A stretch of DNA of 64,000 bases from Streptomyces sp. AC550_RSS872 (GCF_019049285.1 NZ_JAGMUL010000082.1:1-64000), one strand, 5' to 3'; shown: positions 17,177-26,346, counted from the first letter of the stretch. Notes: generated by a model not told the origin, from the sequence alone. Made by a program: numbers and translations.

Positions 17177-18220
17177 TTGACCTGGCCGGCCATGTCACCA
17201 GCTGCCGCTCTGCGCGTTCTGCGTATCGCGGCTGGGCGGCGTGCGCTGGAGCTGGTGCTGTTGCTGGGCGGTCTGTTCGCGATCGGGTTGCTCTGCGGAG
17301 GGCAGGCGTCTGCGGCGGACGGGGTGTCGGCGGTGCCGGCGAGCGGGGTGTCGGCGGTGTCGGCGAGCGGGGTGTCGGTGGGCACTTCGTCCACGTCGTC
17401 CGCCGATCTGCGGGCGTCGGCGGGAAGCGAGGCCGAGCGGGGCGAAAGGGCCGAGCGGGTCTTGAGCGTTCCGGCCAAGCCCGGCGTGCGCGACGAGTCG
17501 ACGGTGGCTTCCAAGCCGGGGGCTCCCCAGTACGGCGAGGGCGAGAGCGAGGCTCAAGCCATCCGCCCCGCACCCGCTTTCCCCTCCGCACCCGCCTTCT
17601 CCTCCGCGCCAGTTCTCCCAGCCTCGCCCTCCCTCCCCTCCCTCACCCCCCTGCCCTCCCTGCCCTCCCTGCTCCCCCCGCCCTCGATGCCGGAGGCTCC
17701 CGAGTCGCCGGCGTGGCCGAGTTGGCCGGGGCTGGACTTGCCGGAGTTCCCGGGTCTCCCCGGCGCTGACATTCCGGCGCTTCCCGGTGTGCCTGCCGTG
17801 CCGGCGAAGACGCTGCCGGCGATCGGCGCCGGGGCTTCGCAGCCGGAGGCACAGGCGCCCGGGTCCGTGGACGGACGGGACGACGACGAGGGGCGTACCG
17901 GCGAGGAAGCGGCCGTGGCCTACGGGCCCAGGTTCGTGGCCCTCGCCGACGACACCGGGACCCATGTCCCGGCGGCCGACGGTGCGCGCAGTGTCGCGTC
18001 GGCCGGGTACATCCCTGTACAGCACGCGCCGGTCGATCACCCGGGTGGTGTGCTGGGCAACCGTTCGGCGGGCGACAACAGCACCTCGCGGCACGGGGAC
18101 GCGCACGCCGTGTCGCTGAACCCGAGGGCGCCGTTGCGGCTGGCGCCCGGCGCCGCCGCCCGCGTCGAAGCGGACGAGATCCAGGACAGGCACCGGGACA
18201 TTCCGGTTTCCCCCGCCTAG
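17177..18220 (+). CDS. Secreted Pro/Ala/Ser-rich protein of unknown function
   Basis: 347 aa. A basic N-terminus and a hydrophobic core (LELVLLLGGLFAIGLL) end at ASA-ADG, a good signal peptidase I site. The mature part is low complexity: repeated GVSAVxASG, a run of Pro/Ser/Leu with repeated LPSLP units (about 125-160), then Pro-spaced segments with PEFPGLPGADIPALPG. No domain recognised. The composition suggests an extended, wall-spanning or surface protein. I prefer the TTG at 17177 because GGAGGA lies 11 nt upstream; an in-frame ATG at 17192 and GTG at 17132 have no such site. It precedes another secreted repetitive protein in the same direction. Confidence 0.7.
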   Translation: MTWPAMSPAAALRVLRIAAGRRALELVLLLGGLFAIGLLCGGQASAADGVSAVPASGVSAVSASGVSVGTSSTSSADLRASAGSEAERGERAERVLSVPAKPGVRDESTVASKPGAPQYGEGESEAQAIRPAPAFPSAPAFSSAPVLPASPSLPSLTPLPSLPSLLPPPSMPEAPESPAWPSWPGLDLPEFPGLPGADIPALPGVPAVPAKTLPAIGAGASQPEAQAPGSVDGRDDDEGRTGEEAAVAYGPRFVALADDTGTHVPAADGARSVASAGYIPVQHAPVDHPGGVLGNRSAGDNSTSRHGDAHAVSLNPRAPLRLAPGAAARVEADEIQDRHRDIPVSPA

Positions 18221-18500
18221 GCCCGCGGGCCTGCCCTCCCCGCCGTAGACCTGCCGCGCGGGGGCGGAAACAGGTCTGCCCGCCCGTCCGGACACTCCCC
18301 AGTTCCCGGATGTCCCCCGACATCCCCCGGACGGAAGCCTCCGGAGCCGTACCCGGTCCCGCTGGTCCCAGCTCCGCAGCTGCCCGGACCGCGACCGGAA
18401 ACGGCGCCGAATGTCCCCAAACCGTCCGAAGTCCCGGAGTTCCTCGCCGTTGCGTAGCTCCGGGGCCTTCGGAGCCCAAGATCTAGGGATCCGACGCAGT

Positions 18501-20561
18501 ATGAACAAGAACATCCGCCGTTCGATCGTCATAGCCGCCGGGGTCACCGGCGCATGGGCGCTCGGTTCGGCCGCCGCCGGCGCGGACGAGCTGTCCGCCT
18601 CCACCCTGTCCGTACCGGACACGACCACCGACTCGGCCGACGCCGCTGACAACGCCGATGCCTCCGGCCTGCTCGGCGGGGTCACCGGCACCGTCAACGG
18701 CGTCGTCTCCGGCGTGACCGACACCGTCTCGGGCGTCACCGACGGCGCCGTCGGCACGGCAACCGGCACCGCCGGTACGGCCTCGACCGTGTCCGCGGAC
18801 GCCGTCGAGCAGTCCCGCCGCTACGTCGACGCCAAGGTCACGGTCCCGTCCGCCCAGGCCGCGACCTCCACCACGTCCACGACCTCCTCCACCGCGGCCA
18901 AGGCGAAGCGCGCCGCCCAGGTCATCCAGGGCGCCAAGGCCGCCCGCGCGGACAAGGCGGCGGCGCAGGCCGAGGCCGATGTCTCGGCACGCGGCTCCGC
19001 TGCCGCCTCCGCTGCCGTCACCGACCTCCGGAACGCGCCCCAGGACGCCCCGAACGTCCCCGGCACCGTCGACTACCTCTTCGGCCCGCTCGCCGCCTTC
19101 GCCCCTGAGCTGGAGCAGGCGCTCGCCGCGGCGCAGACGCGGCTGCTGGGCACGCAGGCGGCGGCCCGTTCGCAGGTGCGGGGCGTCGAGGGTGTCGTAC
19201 GGACGAAGGCGCAGTACGCCGTCGCCGGCGCGGGCCGCACCGTCGCGGGCGTGCAGGGCGTCGGGCAGGCCACTGTCGCTCACATCGACGGCAGGACCCA
19301 GGGCGCGGTGGCGGCCGTCGCGTCCACCGCCACCGGCGAGGCCAACGCCGTCAGGACGGCCGCCGAGACCTCCGTCTCCGCGGTCCCGGGCCACGTCACC
19401 GGCACGGTCGGCGGCGTGGAGCAGCGCGTCGTCGGCACGGTCGGCGCGGTCCCCGGCACGGTCACCCCGGTCGTCGAGCAGACCGCCGACGCGGTCGTCC
19501 CGCCGATCGCCGGCCAGGCCGTGTACGGCGTCGTGCCCATCGCGGGGTACGCCGTCGGGGGCGTCGTTCCCACCGCCGACCACGCCGTCGCCGGGGTGGC
19601 CCCGGTCGCCGTGAGCGCGGTCGACGGTGTCCGGTCCGTGGCCACCGGCGCGGTGACCGGCGTGCGGCCGGTCGTCGGCCAGGCGGTGGACGGCGTCGTT
19701 CCGGTCGCCGGGGGCGCGGTGGACGGGGTCGCCCGGACCGCCGGGCACACGGTCGATGCCGCGACCGCCCTGGCGTACGGCGTCGTCGCCGACGTCCAGC
19801 CCGTGGCCGGCCAGGCCGTCGCGGGCGTCCAGCCTGTCGTCGGCGGGGTCGTCCAGGACGTACAGCCGGTGGCCCACGGCGCGGTCGGCGACGCCCAGCA
19901 CCTCGCCCACGGCACCGCCGCCGACGTCCGGCCCGTCGCCCACGGCGCCGTCCACGACGTCCAGCCGGTCGTGCAGGGCGTCGCCACCGACGTACCCCCG
20001 TACGCCACCGGTCTGGCCGGTCACGTCACCGGAGACGTCACCGGTACCGTCCTGCCGCCCGTCGCCGACACCGCCGTGCACGGTGTCGTGCCGGTCGCCG
20101 GGCAGGCCGTCGCGGACGCCGGGGCGCTCGGCCACGGAGTGGTCGGCGACGTGCGGCCCTTCGCGTACGGCGTCGTCGGCGAGGTCGACCCCTTCGCGCA
20201 CGGCGTGGCCGGACAGGCCGTCCCCTTCGCAGAGGGCGTCACCGGGACTGTGCAGCCCGTCGTCGAGACCGTCGTGGACGCCGTCCAGCCGGTCGTGCAG
20301 GGCGTCGGCGGCAGCGCCACGACGCTGGCGTACGGCTTGGCCGGCGAGGCGGACCCGTTCGCGTACGGGGTCGCCGGGCAGGTCGCGCCCTTCGCCGAGG
20401 GCCTGAACGGCACGGTCCAGGGCTCGGCCGGACCGCTGGCCGGCAACGCGGTCACCGGCGTGCAGCGGACGGTCCAGTCCGCCACGCCGGGTTACGCGCA
20501 TGACCTCCAGCATGACCTCCAGCAGGACCTCTACGGAGACGGCGGCGCGTACCGCATCTGA
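18501..20561 (+). CDS. Secreted protein with about 28 eleven-residue Val/Ala/Gly/Pro repeats
   Basis: 686 aa. Signal peptide with a short basic N-terminus (MNKNIRRS) and cleavage near AAAGA-DEL. The N-terminal half is Thr/Ala/Gly-rich with helical stretches. From about residue 328 to 645 the sequence is a nearly gap-free 11-residue repeat with consensus GAVxGVxPVAG, for example QAVYGVVPIAG, QAVDGVVPVAG, GVVADVQPVAG, GAVHDVQPVVQ and GVVGEVDPFAH. The Pro at a fixed position and Val/Ala periodicity suggest an extended amphipathic or elastin-like surface polymer. Function unknown; a cell-surface or aerial-hypha role is only a guess. The ATG at 18501 follows AGGGA; earlier in-frame starts would destroy the signal peptide. 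A strong terminator follows at 20731. Confidence 0.82.
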   Translation: MNKNIRRSIVIAAGVTGAWALGSAAAGADELSASTLSVPDTTTDSADAADNADASGLLGGVTGTVNGVVSGVTDTVSGVTDGAVGTATGTAGTASTVSADAVEQSRRYVDAKVTVPSAQAATSTTSTTSSTAAKAKRAAQVIQGAKAARADKAAAQAEADVSARGSAAASAAVTDLRNAPQDAPNVPGTVDYLFGPLAAFAPELEQALAAAQTRLLGTQAAARSQVRGVEGVVRTKAQYAVAGAGRTVAGVQGVGQATVAHIDGRTQGAVAAVASTATGEANAVRTAAETSVSAVPGHVTGTVGGVEQRVVGTVGAVPGTVTPVVEQTADAVVPPIAGQAVYGVVPIAGYAVGGVVPTADHAVAGVAPVAVSAVDGVRSVATGAVTGVRPVVGQAVDGVVPVAGGAVDGVARTAGHTVDAATALAYGVVADVQPVAGQAVAGVQPVVGGVVQDVQPVAHGAVGDAQHLAHGTAADVRPVAHGAVHDVQPVVQGVATDVPPYATGLAGHVTGDVTGTVLPPVADTAVHGVVPVAGQAVADAGALGHGVVGDVRPFAYGVVGEVDPFAHGVAGQAVPFAEGVTGTVQPVVETVVDAVQPVVQGVGGSATTLAYGLAGEADPFAYGVAGQVAPFAEGLNGTVQGSAGPLAGNAVTGVQRTVQSATPGYAHDLQHDLQQDLYGDGGAYRI
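19482..20433 (+). repeat. 33-bp coding repeat array encoding 11-residue units
   Basis: About 28 units of 33 bp, diverged at the DNA level but regular in frame. One unit (GLAGHVTGDVTGTVLPPVAD) is longer. The array makes the opposite strand open for long stretches, which explains spurious antisense frames here. Confidence 0.85.
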
Positions 20562-21086
20562 TGGGGTGACCGACCGACTCCGCGGGGCGGATGGACCCGG
20601 ACGGCCGAAAACCGTCGGCCTGTCCGACCGGAACCCCGCGGACCGGCCGGGGTGGTCCCCATTGGGGTGGGGGTCATCCCGGCCAGAGCCCACAGGGGCG
20701 GCCCATTCGTGCCCCTTCGGGCTGTTCAAGGGACCTCACCGGGTCAACCCCAACCCGGTGAGGTCCTTCCCTGTATCCGGTGTGGTCCTTCCGCGTCGGT
20801 GTGGTCCTTCCGCGGTGTGTGCCCGGCAGGTTCCCGTTAGCTCACAGTCGGCACGCCGTGCCAGAGATCTTCGCTGCTCGCGGCATCATGTGACAGGTAT
20901 CACCGCTCATGTGTGACCCTCGATTTAGGGGCCCTCCGCAACCAGCGATAACCTGCGAGACGGACATGCCGCGCGCTCGGACACCGTGTGCGCCTCCCTT
21001 GTGACAGACGGCGGACGTCACGTTGCCCTTCGCGGCACGCCCACGCATCCAACGAACCGCGAGATCACTGATAGGGACGGAAGCGC
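20562..21086. other. Intergenic region upstream of sucC
   Basis: 525 bp with no supported gene. It holds the terminator at 20731-20766 and, at about 20778-20815, a direct repeat of GGTGTGGTCCTTCCGCG. The right half should carry the sucCD promoter; a possible -10 is GATAAC near 20947, without a convincing -35. Confidence 0.45.
20731..20766 (+). terminator. Strong hairpin terminator after the repeat protein gene
   Basis: Perfect 14-bp stem, GGACCTCACCGGGT (20731-20744) with its complement (20753-20766), around an 8-nt loop, followed by TTCCCTGT. It is 170 bp past the stop of the repeat protein gene and well before sucC. Confidence 0.8.
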
Positions 21087-22265
21087 GTGGACCTGTTCGA
21101 GTACCAGGCGAGGGACCTCTTCGCCAAGCACGATGTACCGGTGCTGGCCGGTGAAGTCATCGACACGCCTGAGGCGGCCCGCGCAGCCACTGAGCGCCTC
21201 GGTGGCAAGTCCGTCGTCAAGGCACAGGTGAAGGTCGGAGGCCGTGGCAAGGCCGGTGGCGTGAAGCTCGCCGCCACCCCGGACGAGGCCGTCGCCCGCG
21301 CGACGGACATCCTCGGCATGGACATCAAGGGCCACACGGTCCACAAGGTGATGATCGCCGAGACGGCCCCGGAGATCCTGGAGGAGTACTACGTCTCCTT
21401 CCTCCTCGACCGTGCCAACCGCACCTTCCTCTCCATCGCCTCCGTCGAGGGCGGCATGGAGATCGAGGAGGTGGCGGCCACCCGTCCGGAGGCCGTCGCC
21501 AAGATCGCGATCGACGCCATCGACGGCGTGGACGAGGCCAAGGCCCGCGAGATCGTCGAGGCCGCCAAGTTCCCGGCCGAGGTCGCGGACAAGGTCGTGA
21601 ACGTCCTCATCACGCTGTGGGACACCTTCATCAAGTCGGACGCCCTCCTCGTCGAGGTCAACCCGCTCGCGAAGGTCGCCTCCGGTGACGTCCTCGCCCT
21701 GGACGGCAAGGTGTCGCTCGACGACAACGCCGAGTTCCGTCACGACTGGGACGAGCTGCACGACAAGGCCGCGGCCAACCCGCTCGAGGCCGCCGCTAAG
21801 GAGAAGAACCTCAACTACGTCAAGCTCGACGGCGAGGTCGGCATCATCGGCAACGGTGCCGGTCTGGTCATGTCGACGCTGGACGTCGTCGCGTACGCCG
21901 GTGAGAACCACGGCAACGTCAAGCCGGCCAACTTCCTGGACATCGGCGGTGGCGCCTCCGCCCAGGTCATGGCCAACGGTCTGGAGATCATCCTCGGCGA
22001 CCCGGACGTCAAGTCCGTCTTCGTCAACGTCTTCGGTGGCATCACCGCCTGTGACGAGGTCGCCAACGGCATCGTCCAGGCCCTGAAGCTGCTGGAGGAC
22101 CGCGGCGAGGAGGTCACCAAGCCGCTCGTCGTCCGTCTCGACGGCAACAACGCCGAGCTCGGCCGGCAGATCCTCACCGACGCCAACCACCCGCTGGTCC
22201 AGCGCGTCGACACCATGGACGGCGCGGCCGACAAGGCCGCCGAGCTGGCCCACGCCGCCAAGTAA
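21087..22265 (+). CDS. sucC: Succinyl-CoA synthetase beta subunit (ADP-forming)
   Basis: 392 aa, the usual length. ATP-grasp domain at the N-terminus (MDLFEYQARDLF, VVKAQVKVGGRGKAGGVK) and a C-terminal CoA-ligase Rossmann-like domain with NGAGLVMSTLDVV, NFLDIGGGA and FGGITACDEVANGI. With SucD it converts succinyl-CoA to succinate while making ATP or GTP in the TCA cycle. GTG start at 21087 with GGACGGAAG upstream. Only 27 bp separate it from sucD, so the two form one transcription unit. Confidence 0.98.
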   Translation: MDLFEYQARDLFAKHDVPVLAGEVIDTPEAARAATERLGGKSVVKAQVKVGGRGKAGGVKLAATPDEAVARATDILGMDIKGHTVHKVMIAETAPEILEEYYVSFLLDRANRTFLSIASVEGGMEIEEVAATRPEAVAKIAIDAIDGVDEAKAREIVEAAKFPAEVADKVVNVLITLWDTFIKSDALLVEVNPLAKVASGDVLALDGKVSLDDNAEFRHDWDELHDKAAANPLEAAAKEKNLNYVKLDGEVGIIGNGAGLVMSTLDVVAYAGENHGNVKPANFLDIGGGASAQVMANGLEIILGDPDVKSVFVNVFGGITACDEVANGIVQALKLLEDRGEEVTKPLVVRLDGNNAELGRQILTDANHPLVQRVDTMDGAADKAAELAHAAK

Positions 22266-22292
22266 GCACTCAGGACGAGGACAGAACACACC

Positions 22293-23177
22293 ATGGCTAT
22301 CTGGCTCAACAAGGACAGCAAGGTCATCGTCCAGGGCATGACCGGCGCCACCGGCATGAAGCACACCAAGCTCATGCTCGGTGACGGCACCGAGGTCGTG
22401 GGCGGCGTGAACCCGCGCAAGGCGGGCACCTCCGTGGACTTCGACGGCACCGAGGTACCGGTCTTCGGCACCGTCAAGGAGGCCATCGAGAAGACCGGCG
22501 CCAACGTCTCCGTCATCTTCGTGCCGGAGAAGTTCACCAAGGACGCCGTCGTCGAGGCCATCGACGCCGAGATCCCCCTGGCCGTCGTGATCACCGAGGG
22601 CATCGCCGTGCACGACTCGGCGGCGTTCTGGGCGTACGCGGGCAAGAAGGGCAACAAGACCCGCATCATCGGCCCGAACTGCCCCGGCATCATCACGCCG
22701 GGCCAGTCGAACGTCGGCATCATCCCGGGCGACATCACCAAGCCGGGCCGTATCGGTCTGGTCTCGAAGTCGGGCACGCTGACGTACCAGATGATGTACG
22801 AGCTGCGCGACATCGGCTTCTCGACCGCCGTCGGCATCGGTGGCGACCCGATCATCGGCACCACGCACATCGACGCGCTCGCCGCGTTCGAGGCCGACGC
22901 CGACACCGACCTGATCGTGATGATCGGCGAGATCGGTGGCGACGCCGAGGAGCGGGCCGCGGACTTCATCGCGAAGAACGTGACCAAGCCGGTCGTCGGC
23001 TACGTCGCGGGCTTCACCGCCCCCGAGGGCAAGACCATGGGCCACGCCGGTGCCATCGTCTCCGGTTCCTCCGGCACCGCCCAGGCGAAGAAGGAGGCCC
23101 TGGAGGCCGCGGGCGTCAAGGTCGGCAAGACCCCGACCGAGACGGCCAAGCTCGCCCGCGAGATCCTGGGCGGCTGA
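22293..23177 (+). CDS. sucD: Succinyl-CoA synthetase alpha subunit
   Basis: 294 aa. N-terminal CoA-binding domain (GMTGATGMKHTKLMLGDGT, GGVNPRKAG) and the ligase domain with the phospho-histidine loop GHAGAIVSG (His near 251) plus RIIGPNCPGI. Forms the heterodimer or heterotetramer with SucC. ATG at 22293 after GAGGACAG. Followed by an 11-bp stem terminator. Confidence 0.98.
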   Translation: MAIWLNKDSKVIVQGMTGATGMKHTKLMLGDGTEVVGGVNPRKAGTSVDFDGTEVPVFGTVKEAIEKTGANVSVIFVPEKFTKDAVVEAIDAEIPLAVVITEGIAVHDSAAFWAYAGKKGNKTRIIGPNCPGIITPGQSNVGIIPGDITKPGRIGLVSKSGTLTYQMMYELRDIGFSTAVGIGGDPIIGTTHIDALAAFEADADTDLIVMIGEIGGDAEERAADFIAKNVTKPVVGYVAGFTAPEGKTMGHAGAIVSGSSGTAQAKKEALEAAGVKVGKTPTETAKLAREILGG

Positions 23178-23201
23178 AGCTTCACGGCACTCAGCTGATG
23201 T

Positions 23202-23238
23202 CGGTGGGCCCGTTCCCTGCGTGGGGGCGGGCCCACCG
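23202..23238. terminator. Terminator after sucCD
   Basis: Perfect 11-bp inverted repeat CGGTGGGCCCG (23202-23212) with CGGGCCCACCG (23228-23238) and a 15-nt loop, starting 25 bp after the sucD stop. Confidence 0.7.
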
Positions 23239-23330
23239 GCGTTCACGCTCGCCGCGCTGACGGGGTGCCGCCTGCGCCCACCCGTGCCGCCCCAGCGGCG
23301 CGACTGCCCCGCAGGCCAGGCGGACTGCAA

Positions 23331-23411
23331 CGCCCCAGGGGCGCGGGGCTGTATTGATGTGCGGCTCCGCCGCGTGGGCGCGACCAGCCACGACGGGCCC
23401 GCAGCCGGAGG
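23331..23411 (+). repeat. Dispersed intergenic repeat, family B, copy 1
   Basis: Contains CGCCCCAGGGGCGCGGGGCT, then GATGTGCGGCTCCGCCGCGT, GGGCGCGACCAGCCACGA and GCCCGCAG. A second copy of the same order in opposite orientation occurs at 61984-62062. It starts with a small hairpin (GCGCCCC/GGGGCGC type). It lies between convergent genes, the usual position of this streptomycete element. Confidence 0.75.
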
Positions 23412-23438
23412 ACGGCCGCAGCGGCAACGGCGAGTTGC

Positions 23439-24302
23439 TCAGCTTCCGGCAGGAAACAGGCGCTCCGGGCCGTTCTGCATCTCCTCGCGCAGCTTCGCCC
23501 TCAGCTTCAGCTCCTTCTCCGACAGGGGCCCCGGCGCCACCCTGGGCGGCACCCCCCGCACCGTCGCCCCCGGTGGCACAGGGGGCTCGTACTGGGTCGG
23601 AGCCGTCCGCAGGGTGAGCGCCGTCGTGCCGATGAGGGCCACCGTGAACGCGATGGCGGCACGCGTCCAGAAACGGGCCCGGCGTTCGCTGCCGTCGCGC
23701 ACCGTCGCCGGCTTGGGCGCGCGCAGCCGCTCCGTGGAGGCCAGTTCGGCCAGGCGCTCGTGGAGTTCGGCGGGGTCGGACAGGCCCGGAAGGCGGTCGG
23801 CGACCGAGGCGCGGGCGTGCAGGAGACGGTTCGCGGCCGCCGGTGTGGTCGCCTCGGTCTCCGCCGCCGTCTCGGGCAGGTCGAGGCCCACCCCGTCGTA
23901 CAGGAGCAGCGTGCGGCGCTGGGGCGGCGGGAGTTTGAGCAGTACGTCCAGCAGGGCACGGTCGGACGCGTCGGACGGCGGGGGTTCGGGGTGCCGGTAG
24001 CGGGGACGGAACCGGTGCCAGGGGGAGAGCGCGAAGTCGTACGCCGTCGCCCGCACCCAGCCCGCCGGATCCCGGTCGCGCGCCACCTCGGGCCAACGCT
24101 GCCAGGCGACCTGGAAGGCCCGCTCGACCGATTCGCGGGCGAGTTCACGGCGCCCGGTGAGCAGGTACGTCTGCCGTACGAGGGCGGGTGCGCAGAAGGC
24201 GTAGAGCGCGTCGAAGGCCTGGGCGGGGGTGAGGGGGTGTTCCGGGCGGGGTTCCGGGGTCGGGGGCAGATGTTGGTCCTCGGACCGCTGACGCGCCGTC
24301 AC
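23439..24302 (-). CDS. Membrane-anchored sigma-70-family (ECF-like) protein
   Basis: 287 aa. Residues about 25-100 resemble sigma region 2 (AFDALYAFCAPALVRQTYLLTGRRE, with the helix RESVERAFQVAWQRW). Residues 115-170 resemble region 4 with a helix-turn-helix (LLKLPPPQRRTLLLYDGVG, then AAANRLLHAR). It then has a basic linker and one membrane segment (about 213-233, AAIAFTVALIGTTALTL) with a short external tail rich in Pro. Region 4 matches are weak, so promoter recognition may be degenerate; it might act as a membrane-tethered regulator rather than a free sigma factor. GTG start at 24302 with AGGGGA upstream. No adjacent anti-sigma gene is seen. Convergent with sucCD. Confidence 0.72.
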   Translation of the reverse strand: MTARQRSEDQHLPPTPEPRPEHPLTPAQAFDALYAFCAPALVRQTYLLTGRRELARESVERAFQVAWQRWPEVARDRDPAGWVRATAYDFALSPWHRFRPRYRHPEPPPSDASDRALLDVLLKLPPPQRRTLLLYDGVGLDLPETAAETEATTPAAANRLLHARASVADRLPGLSDPAELHERLAELASTERLRAPKPATVRDGSERRARFWTRAAIAFTVALIGTTALTLRTAPTQYEPPVPPGATVRGVPPRVAPGPLSEKELKLRAKLREEMQNGPERLFPAGS

Positions 24303-24450
24303 CTCAGGTTCCCCTGCGGCTTCCCGAGCCCTGATCCTGCGTCAATTGCGTCACCGTACGCCCCTTCGGTTGAAAAGGTACATAAACATATATTGAGCGA
24401 CACATCGGAGGTTCGCCTGTTACGACGGGAAAGCGCGTGTCGTTGGGAGC

Positions 24451-26346
24451 ATGGCGCTCGTGATCGAGATGACCGCTCGTCGAACGCCCCTGTCGTCCCT
24501 GCTCACTCGCATCCGCTACCGAATGCCCGGACTGGGCGCCAGCCTGCTGAACGGCGCCGTGGCCGCCGGGTTGGGGCTCGGCGTGCTCGCCGTACTGGTG
24601 ATCGCGCTGTGGATCAGCTCGCCCTACCCGGACAGCGGGCCGGGCGGCGCGCTCCAGGTCGCCGCCGTGCTGTGGCTCCTGGCGCACGGCGCCGAACTGG
24701 TCCGCGCCGATACCCTCTCCGGCGTCCCCGCCCCGGTCGGCGTCACACCACTGCTGCTGCTGATGCTGCCGGTGTGGCTGGTGCACCGGGCGGCCCGAGA
24801 CGCGGCGGCGGACGGCGGCGACGGGGCGCCGTTGGTGTCGGGGCGTACGGCGTGGACGGGTGTCGTGCTCGGCTACCTCGGCGTCGGGGCGGCGGCCGCG
24901 GCCTACGCCACCGGGGGTGAGCTGCGGCCTGCGTGGTTCTGGACCGCGCTGTGCGTGCCCCTGGTCACGATGGCGGCGGCGGGCGTGGGGGTGTGGACGG
25001 CGTGTGAGCGCCGGCCGGAGGCCGCCGACGGTGTGCTCGGCGTGATGCCGACGCAAGTACGGCGGCTGGTGCCCGGCGCGGAGGCGCCCGCCCGTCTCGG
25101 CGCGGCGGCCCGGGCGGCCGGGGCCGGGGCGGCGGCGCTCGTCGGCGGCGGGGCGGTGCTGGTGTGCGGCTCCCTGGTGTGGCACGGCGGGGCGGCACGG
25201 GCGTCGTTCCTGGAGCTGACGGCGGGCTGGTCGGGGCGGTTCGCGGTACTGCTGCTGTGCGCGGCCCTCGTGCCGAACGCGGCGGTGTGGGCGGCCTCGT
25301 ACGCCCTCGGACCCGGGTTCGTGCTCGGCGCGGGGCATGTCGTGGGTCCGCTGTCCTCGGCGCCCGCGCCGCTGCTGCCGCCGCTGCCGTTGCTGGAGGC
25401 GGTGCCGGGGGCGGGGGCGGGCTGGCCGTTGCAGTGGGCTGTGGGAGCGGTGCCGGTGGCGGCGGGTGCGGTGGTGGGGTCGTTCGCGGCGGGGTGGGGC
25501 GGCGGGTACGAGGAGCGGCGGACTTCCACGACGGCGGGGTCCCGGGCCGGGCGTGCGCCCGCCGTGGCCTGGGCGCCGGGGCGGACCGCCGGGGTCGCGC
25601 TGCTGGCGGCCGTGTTCTGCGCGGCCGTGGTCGCGGTGCTGGCCGCGCTGTCGGGCGGACCGCTGGGGCGCGGGGTGCTGGCGCAGTTCGGGCCGGTGTG
25701 GTGGCAGGTGGGGGCGGCGACGCTGGCGTGGGTCGCGGTGGTGGCGGTTCCCGTGGCGGTGGTGGTGCGCGGGTGGCGGTGCCGGACGGGTTGGGCGCCG
25801 GGGACGACTCGAGTGAGCGAGACGGGGACGGGGGCGCGGGAGGCTCTCATCGGTAAGCCCCGCGTCGAGGAGGCGAAATCGGAGAAGTCGCAGAAGCCCA
25901 GGAAGCCGGCGAACGGCAAAGGTGCGTCGACGGACTCGGAGACGCACCACTCCGCCTACGGCGAGGAAGGGCCCTTCACGGCGTTGGCACAGGACCAGGC
26001 CGGCCCGCAGGGCAAGGACCAGGAGGCCGGGTCCGCGGCGGCGTACGACGAGGACGGGCCGTACGAGGCGGGTGCCCAGGAGGTCCCGTACGGGGCGTAC
26101 GACCACGACACGACCTTCGAACCGGACGGCTTCCCGCCCGCCGAGCCCTCACCCGGGCGTTCACCCGTGCCCTCACCGGATCCGTCACCGGAGTCACCGC
26201 CCTCGCCCTGGCACGACGAGGACGCACGCGCGGCGCGCTGGGCGGCGATGAAGGAGGCATCGGATCCACAGGAACCGCCGGAGCCCGGGGAGGCCGCCGA
26301 GGTACCTGACACCCCGGAGACTCCTGAGGCACCGGCCTCGCAATGA
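24451..26346 (+). CDS. PerM-like DUF6350 multi-pass membrane protein
   Basis: 631 aa. About ten hydrophobic segments occupy residues 35-440, with Ala/Gly/Val/Leu-rich helices. The C-terminal 190 residues are charged and acidic, with Pro/Glu/Asp repeats, and lie in the cytoplasm. The position just before purN and purH and downstream of sucCD matches mycobacterial Rv0955 (PerM), a membrane protein needed for cell division under stress, so a division-linked role is inferred from synteny and topology. The ATG at 24451 has GGGAG very close upstream; an ATG at 24469 is the alternative. Divergent from the sigma-like gene with 148 bp between them. Confidence 0.8.
   Translation: MALVIEMTARRTPLSSLLTRIRYRMPGLGASLLNGAVAAGLGLGVLAVLVIALWISSPYPDSGPGGALQVAAVLWLLAHGAELVRADTLSGVPAPVGVTPLLLLMLPVWLVHRAARDAAADGGDGAPLVSGRTAWTGVVLGYLGVGAAAAAYATGGELRPAWFWTALCVPLVTMAAAGVGVWTACERRPEAADGVLGVMPTQVRRLVPGAEAPARLGAAARAAGAGAAALVGGGAVLVCGSLVWHGGAARASFLELTAGWSGRFAVLLLCAALVPNAAVWAASYALGPGFVLGAGHVVGPLSSAPAPLLPPLPLLEAVPGAGAGWPLQWAVGAVPVAAGAVVGSFAAGWGGGYEERRTSTTAGSRAGRAPAVAWAPGRTAGVALLAAVFCAAVVAVLAALSGGPLGRGVLAQFGPVWWQVGAATLAWVAVVAVPVAVVVRGWRCRTGWAPGTTRVSETGTGAREALIGKPRVEEAKSEKSQKPRKPANGKGASTDSETHHSAYGEEGPFTALAQDQAGPQGKDQEAGSAAAYDEDGPYEAGAQEVPYGAYDHDTTFEPDGFPPAEPSPGRSPVPSPDPSPESPPSPWHDEDARAARWAAMKEASDPQEPPEPGEAAEVPDTPETPEAPASQ

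Noticed and set aside
19482..20433. Regular 33-bp periodicity suggesting a CRISPR-like array
   Set aside because: Units are contiguous coding repeats without spacers and are conserved at the protein level, not as identical DNA repeats.
18483..20729. Long minus-strand open frame over the repeat protein gene
   Set aside because: Its openness results from the GC bias and 33-bp periodicity of the sense gene; product is Asp/Gly/Arg low complexity with no start site.
21018..23330. 770-codon antisense frame over sucC and sucD
   Set aside because: Both sense genes are complete and certain; the antisense product is composition-driven.
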